Shown in pieces: positions 1-10,942 of a DNA stretch of 64,000 bases. Made by a program: the position numbers and the translations under genes. Below the pieces are notes generated by a model. That model saw nothing but the letters and a program-made list of their open reading frames with translations, did no database searches and was not told where the DNA came from. How positions within the stretch are numbered: the stretch's first letter is position 1; the number at the start of each line of letters is the position of its first letter. Origin of the DNA: Amyloporia xantha (lineage: Eukaryota > Basidiomycota > Agaricomycetes > Polyporales > Adustoporiaceae); assembly GCA_036971615.1 (NCBI GenBank), contig JAYKKR010000001.1, positions 1,922,001 to 1,986,000 on the forward strand, written 5' to 3'.

Positions 1-729
1 CTCATATGAAGATTATTTCGAAAACATGCACCAACGTCACAGAACAAGTATCAGCGCGGTCGTCGTTGGTGTCAATGACACCACGGCCTGGCCTCCGCCC
101 AAGTAGTGCTGGGTGCACAGATATTTGAGTCAGGTCTCAGTCAACTACGTGTCTAAGTACGGTGAGCCAAATTTTCATACCCTGTTCGAAACACGGCTGA
201 CAATTGTCAGTCTTCAAATTACGGAGGGCCAATAATAGGTCCACGAGTCGACACGCCCTCAATGAGTAGATCCTGCGAGTCCGTTGTCGGAAGTTTCCTG
301 CGTCAATTGCAATCTCGAAATATTGCGATAACATTGAGTGACATTGTGACTCATTTTGAGCACGAATTTCCATTACAATTGCCTTATAAAGTCATCACGG
401 TCATTACAATGGCATTGCAATGGCATTGCAACGGCGTCACAGTGATTGTGATGAATTGCAATCGAGCCGAAATCACTTAGACGTTGAGTGCCATTACAAA
501 CCATTGCAAACCGGTCTGGAAATCTCCGACAGTCACGTGTCGTAGTCCATGGAGTGTGTACGAACTCGTCTAGCCAATGAAACGCCGGCGCTAACTCATC
601 TAGCCAATAAAAAGCAGGCACATGATCGGGTAAAGGTTGCGGTTGCAGTGGAGTGGAGCTGATTGGTAAGCATCATACACCGTCTGCAAATTGATAACCA
701 AATGACAGGTCATTTGGGACTTCCCGCAA
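1..729. other. gene-free 5' flank
   Basis: No coding region is supported here. Short open frames show no domain, codon pattern or splice structure. The stretch holds a tandem of a 'tggcattgcaa'-like unit around 410-435 and, just before the riboflavin gene, two CCAAT-containing repeats listed separately. Confidence 0.6.
560..619 (+). promoter_or_regulatory. duplicated 30-bp unit with two CCAAT boxes
   Basis: Two imperfect direct copies, about 30 bp apart, both read 'aactc(g/a)tctagccaat'. CCAAT lies at 574-578 and 604-608, 120-155 bp before the start codon of the downstream reductase gene. CCAAT is the site of the HAP/NF-Y complex in fungi. A promoter role is inferred from position only. Confidence 0.45.
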
Positions 730-1919
730 ATGTCGATCACCACCAATGCACTCCCTTCTCCACCCGCTTTCTTGACTGAGGTTTACAACCTCGAGTCAGA
801 TCCTGCGAGGCCTACTTCATTCTATACAGACGCAGATGCGGAGAATGTATCAACGCCAGTCTCGCCAGATCCCACACGACCATATGTGACTTTGACTTTC
901 GCCCAGTCTCTGGACGCCAAGATCGCTGGAACAGGCGGGAAGCAGCTTGCGCTCAGCGGGAAGGAGAGTCTAGTGATGACGCACTGGTGGGTAGTCGCGT
1001 GCTATGCATGCGCAGTCCTTGCTCATAAATTCGTGACAATTCTACCATGCCGCGACTAAATTCGTGACAATTCTACCATGCCGCGACTAAATCGAAAGGT
1101 CAGGATGAGGACGATGCACGACGCCATCCTAGTCGGCATTAGTACGGCACTCAGTGACGATCCTCAGCTAAACAGTACGCACATCCGCCATGCATTCTCG
1201 AGCTCACCACCATGTATTGACATCCATATCCAGCACGCCATCTCCCTCCGCTCCCTCTCGGATTCCCGCACAAATACCACTGCCCGAGACCTATCGTACT
1301 CGACTCAGAATTGCGGCTCTCCACAGACTGCAAGCTGTTGAAGAACTACAGAACGGGGTCCGGTAGGCGGCCATGGGTGATCTGCTCGGCGTCTCCGCAG
1401 ATCTCGGATGAGATACGCTCTCAGAGGAAGGAGGCACTACGAAGCGCAGGCGCACACGTTATCGAGGTCACAGGGGATGGTGGTGGGCATTCGAACCACA
1501 CGGGGGCTTCCTTCTAGTTTCTCACCCACACGCGTCCAGGATTTCTCTCTATTCCTCAACTTCTGATGCCATTGCGCGAGCGAGGCATCCGCTCTCTCAT
1601 GGTCGAAGGCGGCGCGAAAGTCATCCAGTCGTTCTTAGCGGCCGCCAAACATACCCCAACCAGTACAGCCGACGACGCGGTCGGGGGCGTGGTGGACACC
1701 ATCATTGTCACCGTCGCACCAATATTTGTCGGGAGGGATGGGACAGGCTATGGGTCGAATTTGGTCTCAACGGAGGTCGGTATCTCATTCGTGTTGGTCT
1801 TCGAAGCGTGGGCTGAGAAAACGTGTCCGAAGCTTCCGGTCCTGCGACATCTCACGACACAGACGTTCGGCCGTGATGTCGTCGTTGCGTTACAGGTACA
1901 GCAATCTCACATCGAATAG
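730..1919 (+). CDS. RIB7: RIB7-type diaminoribosylaminopyrimidinone-phosphate reductase
   Basis: NADPH-dependent reductase of the fungal riboflavin pathway, which reduces the ribosyl side chain of the product of GTP cyclohydrolase II. Exons read 730-986, 1104-1174, 1234-1482 and 1540-1919 (957 nt, 318 residues). The RibD C-terminal reductase fold is recognisable in order: 'TLTFAQSLDAKIAG' near residue 60, 'THWMRTMHDAILVG' formed across intron 1, 'DDPQLNTRHL' across intron 2, 'GIRSLMVEGGAKVIQSF', and 'VDTIIVTVAPIFVGRDG' near the end. Length matches the stand-alone fungal enzyme; no deaminase domain is present. Intron 1 is 117 bp because it carries a perfect 31-bp tandem duplication, while introns 2 and 3 are 57-59 bp. 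The last part (about residues 260-300) is poorly conserved, so one more small intron there is possible. The start is the first ATG of the frame. Confidence 0.9.
1026..1087 (+). repeat. 31-bp perfect tandem duplication inside intron 1
   Basis: Two identical, directly adjacent 31-bp units (1026-1056 and 1057-1087), followed by five bases of a third. They fall wholly inside the first intron of the RIB7-type gene and double its length relative to neighbouring introns. Confidence 0.9.
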
Positions 1920-3628
1920 TGTAGAATGTGAGTTTGCATATCGACTGAATGTGAGATCTGGCGTACTGACGATACAGGGATCACCCGTCGTCCAAAGTGA
2001 TGAAATTTAAGGAATATAATATTGCAGGATCGCGATCCTAGTTCCATCGCGTAATGAGAAGGACAACCAGTCTCGGCACAGATGAAGTCTGGAGTCTGTG
2101 GAAGAGGATTGCGGCTTTCCCTAAACCCGTGACACAAGGGCACTCTTCGCCTGTCGAGGCTCGTGCGCTCGCCTGGTTCCCCAGAACGGTTGATATACGC
2201 TGGACTTGTTATGGCGAGACCAGCGGTCTTGAAATAGGCGGGACCCTGTTTTTGAGTACGAAGTATCCAAGTATCCACGAGTCTATCGTATCGTATAACG
2301 GGCTAATCTCAAGATGAAATTAGCAATGACAAATCAGGGTTTGACAGGCATTGTGTGCGTCTTCCCCGTCTCCAGAAGGAACCTACTACACTAAGTCTGC
2401 CTAAAAACAAGGGGTAGTCAGTCCCGTCGCTAGCTCGCCCACAAACTCTAGTGTCCTAGATCCTTTCGAATATCCTACTACGCGCAGCATCAATGGGCTC
2501 AGTGCTGCCAAAAGGCCACGTCTACGGGAGACTCGCCGAGTCTTCGCGTGCTGTGGTCAGTCATGGGGAGGCAGGTGCGGCTGAAGTGCGATGAAGATGC
2601 ACGTCTCGGCCCTCTTGAAATACCATTCGCGGTTCCATGTCGGTGAGATTATCTAATTGGTATAAAATCGAAGCAGGCCTCGCCGTACAGGATTCCATGA
2701 AATCCTTACTCAGGATGCGTCCTGGATTGGCTGCGGCTTGGCATGGACCAAAAAGGCGGGGAAGAACGATGCGTCCGTCCGGCTACTGTATATACCATAA
2801 GAGCTGGCACGGCGGGCAGCCGGTGCAACCTGCAGCTGTTGAAAGTGGAGCGAGTGGGGTCGCTGCTGATGCCGGCGATAGGATGCGAACGTTATCTCGT
2901 TTACGTACGAGAGCAAACACCTTGGTGCAGGCTGGTTTCCACGGAGAAACGTAACGACGATTGGGGAGCACACATGTGGCTGTGATCACGACAGGCACCG
3001 TCGAGAAGCAAGGGGCCGCATGTGCCGGATACGAATAGGGTTGGGAGATAGAGGCGACATGCATCACCGAATACAACATTGGTTAGTGCTGGGGTATATC
3101 AAACATGTATTCCACTGGACGAAGGCGTGTATTGCAGCTGACCGGCCGGTTCTATGGAAGGCTAGCTGCATGGTGTGATTCCGGTGGGGATACCACCAGC
3201 AAAATGGCGCAGCTCTGGAGCGTCGCGCAGTGCTTGCCGAGACTATCGGGCGAGGGGAGAATACAGGCACATACCCCGCAGACGGGCGTCGAGGTTCCGG
3301 CTGGTTCTCGCATTGGCCGAGGATGCGTACGACGACGACGTCAAGGGACAAGGATCGACGACGTAGTGGGTTCAGGCCGCCGGGAGTTGGCGCAACTTTC
3401 CAGCAAATTCCGATCTGGAGGGAAAAACAGATTTCCTTGGGTCGGAGATCAATTAAAATCAGCTGAGATCGAAATGGAGGCACCTGGTAGGCTTTCGGAG
3501 TGCGAAAGGGACGAGGGGATGGCGTGGAATGGGGTGACGTCAGGGCTGATGAGGAGGTGGCTGTATAAACTTGATAGAAAGGGAATGGCATCCTCACACC
3601 AGACGCCTTTCGCGTCGACGCTCTCTGC
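1920..3628. other. gene-free interval
   Basis: Open frames up to 200 codons occur on both strands between 3064 and 3676, but they overlap each other, are rich in Arg, Ser and Gly, and show no domain or splice pattern. I see no gene. The right end is the promoter of the RhoGEF-like gene. Confidence 0.55.
3564..3569 (+). promoter_or_regulatory. TATA box of the RhoGEF-like gene
   Basis: 'tataaa' 60 bp before the ATG at 3629, a spacing usual for fungal TATA-containing promoters. No initiator site was identified. Confidence 0.45.
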
Positions 3629-6600
3629 ATGGCCACATCCGTCCTCACACAAGCCCCCCTCCCCATAAGGCCTCATGCCCCTTCACGCTCAACACCCAGG
3701 TCCTTAACCTCGTCGACCGCAATGGCAACGGCAGCGATAAGCATGCGTAGCTATGTGGACGAGAAGACCCGCCAAGCCTCGACCGCCCATCTCGAGTATG
3801 CACATGCAATTACCTAGCGTATTATCACACTGCTGATGCATAGCCAATTGTTTGTTTTTAGGTATGCATCTCTCCAGCAGGATGCAATAGTACAGTCGCC
3901 CTCATCAATGGAGCCCTCGACCTCGTCGTCTTCATCATATTTCAACCACAGTGCCGACAGTGACTCAGTTTACGAAGATACCCCACCGTCATCCTGGCAT
4001 ACAAGACACTCCTTGGAACACGCCCCCGAACCTTGTAGGTCTCCTGAAATCTCCTAAGTAATCACCCACAAACCTGCGCGTTGCAGATCATCTCTCCTCT
4101 TCTGCACACGAACCAAACGCGCCTCCTTCAGATCGAAGCCACGTTGAACGACAGTCGAAGTACGACGAACTCGCTGACGCGCTAACTAGAGAACCACCAT
4201 CGGTATTGAGCTCGCCCCCTCCAGTTCCGCCTAAACCGGACGTCCGACACAAGCCAAAGTCGAAATCTGTGTCGATCATTGCGCCATCCGACCTCTTGCA
4301 TGACTATGAGGATCCCGGTCGCTGTGCATTGGACTATACTGTCTCCGAACCCGGACACTCGTCTACATCGTCCGCTAGCATGGGCGCGTCCTATTCGGAC
4401 CGCGCTCCGCACCGAAGGATGTTCGCATCGCAGTCGGTGTCAGGTCACGCTAATTCGACGTACAGCTACCCATCGCGGCTATCGTGGGCAGATAAGGCGA
4501 GCGTGCCTATTTATCGAAACTCATTTCCTCTGGCGAGCAAGGGGAATCCCTCGAACGCTCCTTGTTTCCCAGAGTCGCCATCTCAACCTGGCCGGAAGAA
4601 GCTCAGGAAGGTCCTTTCACGTCCTAGCAGTATGGTAAACCCGACGACCGGTTCCTCGCCCTCGGGCTCTGGGTCTCGTCTCTGGAGAGCTCTGAGCTTA
4701 CGCGCTACCTCCAGCGAGCCCTCTGCGTTGCCTATGGCTAAGAGCCCAAGCAAGTTCTTCCGCAGCCCACGCCGTGCGGCAAGCGAGCATAGACACGCTG
4801 ATTCCGCACCGCCTACTCGGCCGCCCGTGCAATCGCATGATAGCAGTCACAGCAGTACAGTTTCACGTTCACACTCGAGCTCTGCATCCCATTCGACATG
4901 TCTTTCTTCACAGCTGTCGTCGGTGGACTCTACGCCTGTCACAACGCCTGACGGAATCTCTCCTATCGTCTCGCCTGTTAGCTCCCTCACAGGATGCGTG
5001 CCAGAACTGGTCGAGGAGGAGGAGGAACCGCCGACGCTCGCTCCACAATTGACTAAAGGCATCAGTGCTACTACGGGCTCTGCGGCACGCAAGCTAAAGA
5101 AACGGCGCCCTTCACAGTCGTCTTCGAGCGTCCCGACTAGTCCGGATGCCACATGGGGTCTGAGGAGGTCAAAAACTCAGACACAAGCACAGTCGGGCGG
5201 TGGTTCAAGCGGTGGCTTTCTGCCCCCGATCAACCCAGAGGCGCCTTTTGGGCTCGACATCGTACGTAACTCTCTTTCCCCTGAGACGATCCTTCGAAAC
5301 TAACTTTAGTTCTGCGCTTCTTCTCACGTGCTGCGCCTTCGATCTCTCCCACAGCCCAAGGAGCTCACGCAGTCCCCACGCTCGATATTCCCCACGAGCT
5401 TACTCTCTGACCGCAAAAAGAAGAGCTCGACGAACGCACTCGCCCAGCTCGCATGGACAGGCTTGTCTTCCTCAGAGCTGGCCGCCATCACCTCCCGTTT
5501 GAACATACAGCGACACTCCCCTGAGCGTGCGGCGCAGTTCGCGAAACAGGATTTGGAACTACCGCCTGGGAGCTTTGACCCCTATGGCGAGAGCTTATAT
5601 GCCAGCGGCGGGAATCCGAAGTCGATGCAGATCAATAGGGTGGGTGATTCGCCAGAAGGGTCTGAAGACGGCACGAGTGGGAGCGCGATAGGGCATGCCG
5701 TCAGCAGCAAGTTCTCCACGATGCGCAAGAGGATGACGCCAGTGCGCGAGAGTGTTCCTACGCCGGCATCGGCACTGGAGCAGTCGGGTTCACCGAACGC
5801 GTCGCCAACTCGTACGGATATCGCTTCGATTCACTCACAGTCTGATTGGCGCAGACACTCTTCCTATCCGTTCCCGCGGCCGACGAACCCCCATGGAAAC
5901 TTCCTTGCCAATGACCCCATGGCCATGCGCCGCTGGACACTCGCAATGGCGGATGTACCGGATGAGGTGCTCGTCCAGGAACTGGACAAGATCTGGAAGG
6001 AAGGTGCAAATAAAAAGGGGCGTGCAGGCAAGACTCGGACCCCGGCCAGCAGTCAGAACGGCCACGGCAGCGATTGCGGGAGCAGAGACCGCAGGACGTC
6101 ATTTATCTACGGGGATTCTTCGGGCTCGCTATGGAAGGCTGGGGTGCACTTCCAGGTGGGTGCGGAGAGCGATTCGGAGGACGAGGAGGGCCTGGAGGAC
6201 ACGCTGGAAGAGCCTGAGGATGAGGCGGACGAGGAAGAGTGGAGGGTAGCACGGCGCGCGCTGCTGTGTTGCCGCGAGCTCGTGCGAACGGAACGAAACT
6301 ACCAGGCGCGACTGAGACAGCTCCTCTCGGCGGAGTCGTCGCACCCGCTGTTCTCGCTGTTGTTGTCATATGTGCCTGCTCTACTTCAGGCCTCGGAGGC
6401 GCTATTGGTGCGATTAGTGGACGATCCGTCCGCTTGGGGTGTGAGTGCGGCCTTCATCGGCTGTGAGGAAGAGCTGGAGGCGGCCTTCGTCGCCTGGTGC
6501 GGGATCGTCGGCGAGTTTTTCACTGATGTTCAAGAGAAAGACAAGCGCGGCAGGAAACCGGTCAGGAAGCCTGGCGAGGAAGCTGCCAGTGCGCACGGGC

Positions 6601-7263
6601 ACGGCGAGATCAATGTACGGCAAAAGGGCGAGAAGTTGACGACCGTTTCCCCACCTCTTTCAGCCAGGAGCATGAGCCAAGGCCGACTGGCACTAGCGAA
6701 ACCGAAGACGACGGAGAACCGCCGCTTGTCGCTATTCAGCTCGGGCGAGAATGGAGGCATGTTCACGGCTGCGTTGGGCACCGGCTTGGCGTTCGGTCTC
6801 TCGCCCTCTTCGCAGCCGCCAGGGTTTCGGAAAGTCCGGCAGCACCGCGAGCGTCAGCAAAGACACTGGACACGGCAGCGCGACTGGTACGCTCACGAGA
6901 ACGTTGAGTGCGTGGAAGCGCAAGAGTATGCCGTCATCGTTATACCACTTGCCTTCATCGATCGGCTTGTCTCCTTCGCCGGTGGCTCCCAGTAGTGAGG
7001 AGAAGAAACTCGCTGTGCGGGATTTGGCTATTCAGCCTACACAGCGGGTCATGAGATATGTTCTGCAGTACAAAGGTGAGCTGGCTCTTCGGCTATGCAG
7101 ATGAACGCCAGTACTGAGAATACATCTCCCAGATTTATTGGCGCACACTCCTGTGGCAAGTCCATCGAGGGGTTTGGTAGAACGTGCGCTCGAAAGTGCT
7201 GTCCGCATGGCGAAGAAATGCGATCGTGCACAAGACAACTCGGCCTTCCTCCGCCGTCCGTGA
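3629..7263 (+). CDS. RhoGEF-like protein with a split DH domain and no PH domain
   Basis: Probable guanine nucleotide exchange factor for a Rho/Cdc42 GTPase. Exons 3629-3795, 3862-4034, 4087-5261, 5310-6760, 6816-7075 and 7133-7263 sum to 3357 nt (1118 residues). Residues 1-800 are Ser/Pro-rich and disordered, with a Pro-rich segment 'SSPPPVPPKP' that could bind SH3 domains. The Dbl-homology domain starts near residue 813 ('EEEWRVARRALLCCRELVRTE', helix 1), runs to about 908, is interrupted by about 140 low-complexity residues, and resumes with the CR3 motif 'LAIQPTQRVMRYVLQYKDLL' near 1060. The protein ends soon after the DH domain, and no PH domain is visible before or after the stop. The junction at 6760/6816 rests on a 55-bp intron with an atypical donor (gttcac) and acceptor (cgcag). 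The alternative is a genuine frameshift there. Confidence 0.75.
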
Positions 7264-7816
7264 ACGGCCATCACATATTCAGTCCTTCATTTCATCCCCT
7301 CTTTTGCCTTATATTATGTCCACCCCCCTCCCTCCTTGAGCCGTTTAGTCTGACAAAATCCGACGGCTGGTGTGTACCATGTGTACCATTAGGTGTACTA
7401 CAAGTCTCGCTTTCTGCGTAAATTAATCACTATATGGCATTGGGACCCTCGACGTTGTCCGCACTGCTGTCTGTAACCGTAGTCTTTGTACCGCTAACGC
7501 CACATCATGAGCTTTGATTATGTCCATAGTTTATTAGAGTAGCTATAGATTAATAGCATGTTGCAATATCAATCGCTTTTGGCTTGTTTTCTGCTCGGGA
7601 TGATTTCGAATGCTTCTCAATTACAAATCGACGTACATGACATAGCAGGATGATACACTATGAATACAGGATTCTCAATATATAAAGCAGTACATACTAG
7701 GTAAAAGTGAGATGGTATAAGATCGGTATTGACACGAACGTACACAGGGATGTCAAATTCATACTGTACAACAAGAGAGCTAAGGAAGGTGAAGGGAATA
7801 TATCGCGTACAACATA
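7264..7816. other. AT-rich convergent intergenic region
   Basis: Lies between two 3' ends that face each other. It is AT-rich and presumably carries both 3' UTRs and polyadenylation sites. No gene is seen. Confidence 0.6.
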
Positions 7817-8905
7817 TCACTGAAGGTTGAAGAAGGCAGGCAGACTCCTCCAGAGCTCCCTCCGCTTCTTTTCCGCTGTGGTAGCGATGTCATTAACACA
7901 GGCGACGCATGGTACGTCTGTGAAGAGTGTGTCCAGCCTCAAGCAATCATACAAGATGTCGAGGGGATCGTCCATAGAAATGGGCGCGTTCTCCTGGAAG
8001 TATTTCCAGCACTCGGTCCGCGCCTTCGCGCAGGTCTTGATACCTCGCTGGCAGCGCTTGCCGAAGATGTCTGTACCTATGGCTCGCGTGTAGGCAGCGA
8101 GGAGCCTTTGACCATGCACCAGGCGCATGAGGTCCCGCTTGTCTAGCAGTCGCCAGCGCGCCGTGCGAGCTCCGAATCGTAGGTGCTTGCCTGGGTTCGC
8201 ACGGTATCTGTCCCAGTCGGCATCGGTGCTGAGGAGTGCGAGCTGGTAGAATGCGGCAGGGAGGATGCTGGGGACGTTATAGTCCGATGCGATGCGAATA
8301 GCTGACGCAGGCTCGGGCAGACGGTCATCGAGGTACAGGCCGTTCACCTTGCCAGTGAACTGCTGGGAGTGTTCTGACCGTGCGAGAATTCCCTCGGCTC
8401 TGCGGGCGTCCCATTGAGCAAGGGTCTGGGGCCAGTCTGCTTCGAGGTTCTCTACGATGCGCGTGCGCAGGGCATCGCACTCGTACTTCGTAGCCAGTTT
8501 GAGGGTGCCCTCCACGAGCACAGGGGTGTCAGGGTTGAAGCGTTTGTACGCTGTGCCCCTGTGACCTGTATCTGTCAATCCCGGTTGGTAAAGAAATACG
8601 CGTGAGAGGACGTACAATGGGTCATACAATACGTGGAGGAAGCTAGCTAAATCCTCCGCACTATCTGGCATCTCCACATGGATCACACCGTCATATGTCT
8701 CCTCCAGTCCATCCTTCGAGCCAGATGCTCTCAAAGGTGGGAGCGCGAACATATCGGCGAGGATCGGAGACTGTCTGCATAAGATGGATTGGTGCACGCG
8801 AAAGAACTGGCGACATCCTTTCTCGGGTAGCGCGGAGAGAACGACGTTACCGTCCTCGAAGTACAGAGTTGGGTGGTGTTGTCCTGATGTACCCATGTCA
8901 GTCAT
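7817..8905 (-). CDS. BTB/POZ domain protein
   Basis: BTB domain protein of the type expanded in Agaricomycetes, probably a substrate adaptor for cullin-3 or a scaffold; this specific role is inferred. Two exons (8616-8905 and 7817-8558) give 1032 nt, 343 residues. The 57-bp intron 8559-8615 is in frame and stop-free, so an unspliced reading stays open, but removing it restores 'YDPLGTAYKRFNPDTP'. The BTB core runs from 'HPTLYFEDGNVVLSA' through 'FRVHQSILCRQSPILADMF' to 'VEGTLKLATKYECDALRTRIV', about residues 12-165. A C-terminal part with several Cys residues follows, without a known fold. The start chosen is ATG at 8905; the upstream in-frame codon at 8926 is GTG. Convergent with the RhoGEF-like gene. 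Confidence 0.82.
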   Translation of the reverse strand: MTDMGTSGQHHPTLYFEDGNVVLSALPEKGCRQFFRVHQSILCRQSPILADMFALPPLRASGSKDGLEETYDGVIHVEMPDSAEDLASFLHVLYDPLYVLSRVFLYQPGLTDTGHRGTAYKRFNPDTPVLVEGTLKLATKYECDALRTRIVENLEADWPQTLAQWDARRAEGILARSEHSQQFTGKVNGLYLDDRLPEPASAIRIASDYNVPSILPAAFYQLALLSTDADWDRYRANPGKHLRFGARTARWRLLDKRDLMRLVHGQRLLAAYTRAIGTDIFGKRCQRGIKTCAKARTECWKYFQENAPISMDDPLDILYDCLRLDTLFTDVPCVACVNDIATTAEKKRRELWRSLPAFFNLQ

Positions 8906-9830
8906 TGGATTGGCGTGGGGATTCACCCTGGCCAGATAGAGAAGGGAGGGAGCTAGGAGATGAATGTTATGTCAGATATCGGATAGTACTAGTGTCCTCG
9001 GCGGCTTTAGATGTTTCAGCTCGGGGTGCATTGGGGGGAGCTTACATTCGACAGTCCGAATCGAAACTTCACATTTAGGAAGAGGTGGATTATGTACTTG
9101 AGACGAAGGTCTGGTCATGAGACGCGTACGGTCTTGAGCTAGATCCCCACGCACCCATGTTGCTGAAACGCGTCTGCGTCCAGTGTGAGAACTGGGAAGG
9201 CCGTCAGACAGCAATCAGCCCTCCAAACTCTGAGTAAGGTCTTTCAAGTTCTATGCAGCCTTAAGTACAACAGTCCCGATGTATGGAATATGGAAAGCAA
9301 TCATAAGATTGCAATCTATGAATTGGGGTTCTAAATGTCTTGTGGTCGAGTCTTCGGGCGCTCGAAACTGACGATGATTATTTATCACCGCCAGGCCTTC
9401 CGAAGGGGCCGCAAAAATCCAACCCTTCTCACACACAGAACAGAGTCGGTCTGCCACTAAATCGGTCCACCTGAATTCCCCCAATTCAATATAGTAACTT
9501 GGCACGGGCGAATGCATTCCCTCTGCCACGGAATATTAATGGAACGCGTGACACGTGATACGCGTCAACGCAATACCATAATTACAGTACATAATACGCA
9601 TCGTTCACGTTTCTAATTGACCACGGACATCTGTCTTAGCGAAATCCCCGTGAAACAGGGAATGTGAATCACTTAGCTCGACAAGTCGTCTGCACGAAGC
9701 GGTTAAATGCCGGTGGACTAAAGATAAAGACAAACAATCACAACAGCTGTCAGATGCTTACTGGCTTGTACCTGTTTCCAGTCATGGGGACGACGAATCA
9801 GAGAGATAAGCTTACCTGCGGCCCAGATAC
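8906..9830. other. gene-free interval with repeated ACGCGT sites
   Basis: No gene is supported. A 92-codon minus-strand frame at 9251-9529 begins with a non-ATG codon and matches nothing known to me. Four ACGCGT hexamers lie at 9122, 9168, 9544 and 9560, and a CACGTG at 9552. Confidence 0.5.
9544..9565. promoter_or_regulatory. composite site ACGCGT-CACGTG-ACGCGT
   Basis: A nearly palindromic 22-bp block in which an E-box (CACGTG) is flanked at 2-bp spacing by two MluI cell-cycle boxes (ACGCGT). ACGCGT is the MBF site and CACGTG the bHLH site in fungi. It lies 640 bp upstream of the BTB gene and directly before the fold-back element. Function is inferred. Confidence 0.35.
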
Positions 9831-9839
9831 GGTCGCAAC
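9831..9839 (+). repeat. left 9-bp target site duplication (GGTCGCAAC)
   Basis: Direct copy of 10766-10774, immediately outside the fold-back element. Confidence 0.9.
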
Positions 9840-10765
9840 CAGGCTCCTAAAACCATCCGTCGCTATCGTGTTCTCGTTCCCTTCATAATATATATTTCAT
9901 TTTATGCTTAGTCATAATTATTAATGGTTCGAAAAGATTTCCTAATTGGGTCGAGGAGTAGTGGAAGAGAACACTATAGGACGGCTGGCCCAACTGACCA
10001 GCCGAGATTCGGCACCGCGCCACCAGCGAGAGGGTACCTCGCAGTAAATTCGACAGCCTCCTTTGTAACCCTAGGAAAGGTTTTATTTTATGTACTTCCT
10101 CTCGGTGCAGATCGCACCGCTCCGGGTCCCCTGTCGGTGTCCCACTGCCTAATATGTCCGCAAGAGCGGAAAGCTGCCACAGTAATATAACTTCAGTTCT
10201 GATCTGCATTGATGGTATGGGTAGAGAAGAGAGTGAAGTATTGATGTCGACAGCAAATATTGAAAGCTGGCTCGGAGTCACACTGCTAGTAGGATTTGAC
10301 TCGAGGTGACAACATGTTTTAGTTGCTAATGATATTCTATTAATCTATGCATGCTATCCATGCAGCATACTCTTATACCATTTCATGGTCAGTCTATTGC
10401 AGATAACTCCAGACAGCAGAAAACATTCAAATTTTGTTGGATGTGCAGTTTCCTGTTGCTGACCTAACGGACACCGGCAGGGAAGAGGTGCGATCTGCAC
10501 CGAGAGGAAGTACATAAAATAAAACCTTTCCTAGGGTTACAAAGGAGGCTGTCGAATTTACTGCGAGGTACCCTCTCGCTGGTGGCGCGGTGCCGAATCT
10601 CGGCTGGTCAGTTGGGCCAGCCGTCCTATAGTGTTCTCTTCCACTACTCCTCGACCCAATTAGGAAATCTTTTCGAACCATTAATAATTATGACTAAGCA
10701 TAAAATGAAATATATATTATGAAGGGAACGAGAACACGATAGCGACGGATGGTTTTAGGAGCCTG
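9840..10765. mobile_element. fold-back Mutator-like non-autonomous element
   Basis: A 926-bp element starting CAGGCTCC and ending GGAGCCTG. Its two arms, 9840-10118 and 10487-10765 (279 bp each), are exact reverse complements base for base. The 368-bp spacer (10119-10486) has no protein-like frame; imperfect inverted similarity continues a few bases into it. The element is flanked by a direct 9-bp duplication, GGTCGCAAC, at 9831-9839 and 10766-10774. Long terminal inverted repeats with a 9-bp target duplication are typical of Mutator-like (MULE) elements. No transposase is present, so it would depend on an enzyme elsewhere. Arm identity suggests a recent insertion or correction by hairpin formation. 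The same short peptide read from both arms is a by-product of the palindrome, not a gene pair. Confidence 0.9.
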
Positions 10766-10774
10766 GGTCGCAAC
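10766..10774 (+). repeat. right 9-bp target site duplication (GGTCGCAAC)
   Basis: Direct copy of 9831-9839, immediately outside the fold-back element. Confidence 0.9.
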
Positions 10775-10942
10775 CCGACCACACATTGAGTCTTACTTTA
10801 GCGTCAAGCAGTGCGTCCCATGCGATCGTCCAAGTCCGTATTCGCGGCTTCGCGAGAGGGAGGATGTGCATTCTATGAATACTACGCGAAACATGACATA
10901 ACTTCAATCAATTCTGAAGATTTTTACAAGACGAACCGAAAT

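Noticed and set aside
3064..3676. Overlapping 187- and 200-codon frames on opposite strands
   Set aside because: Arg/Ser/Gly-rich shadows of each other without recognisable content, located in the promoter of the RhoGEF-like gene.
9251..9529. 92-codon minus-strand frame
   Set aside because: Begins with a non-ATG codon, no family match, isolated.
9924..10681. A convergent pair of apparently homologous small proteins beginning MVRKDFLIGSRSSG
   Set aside because: They are the two arms of the perfect inverted repeat read on opposite strands. No codon bias, domain or homolog supports coding.
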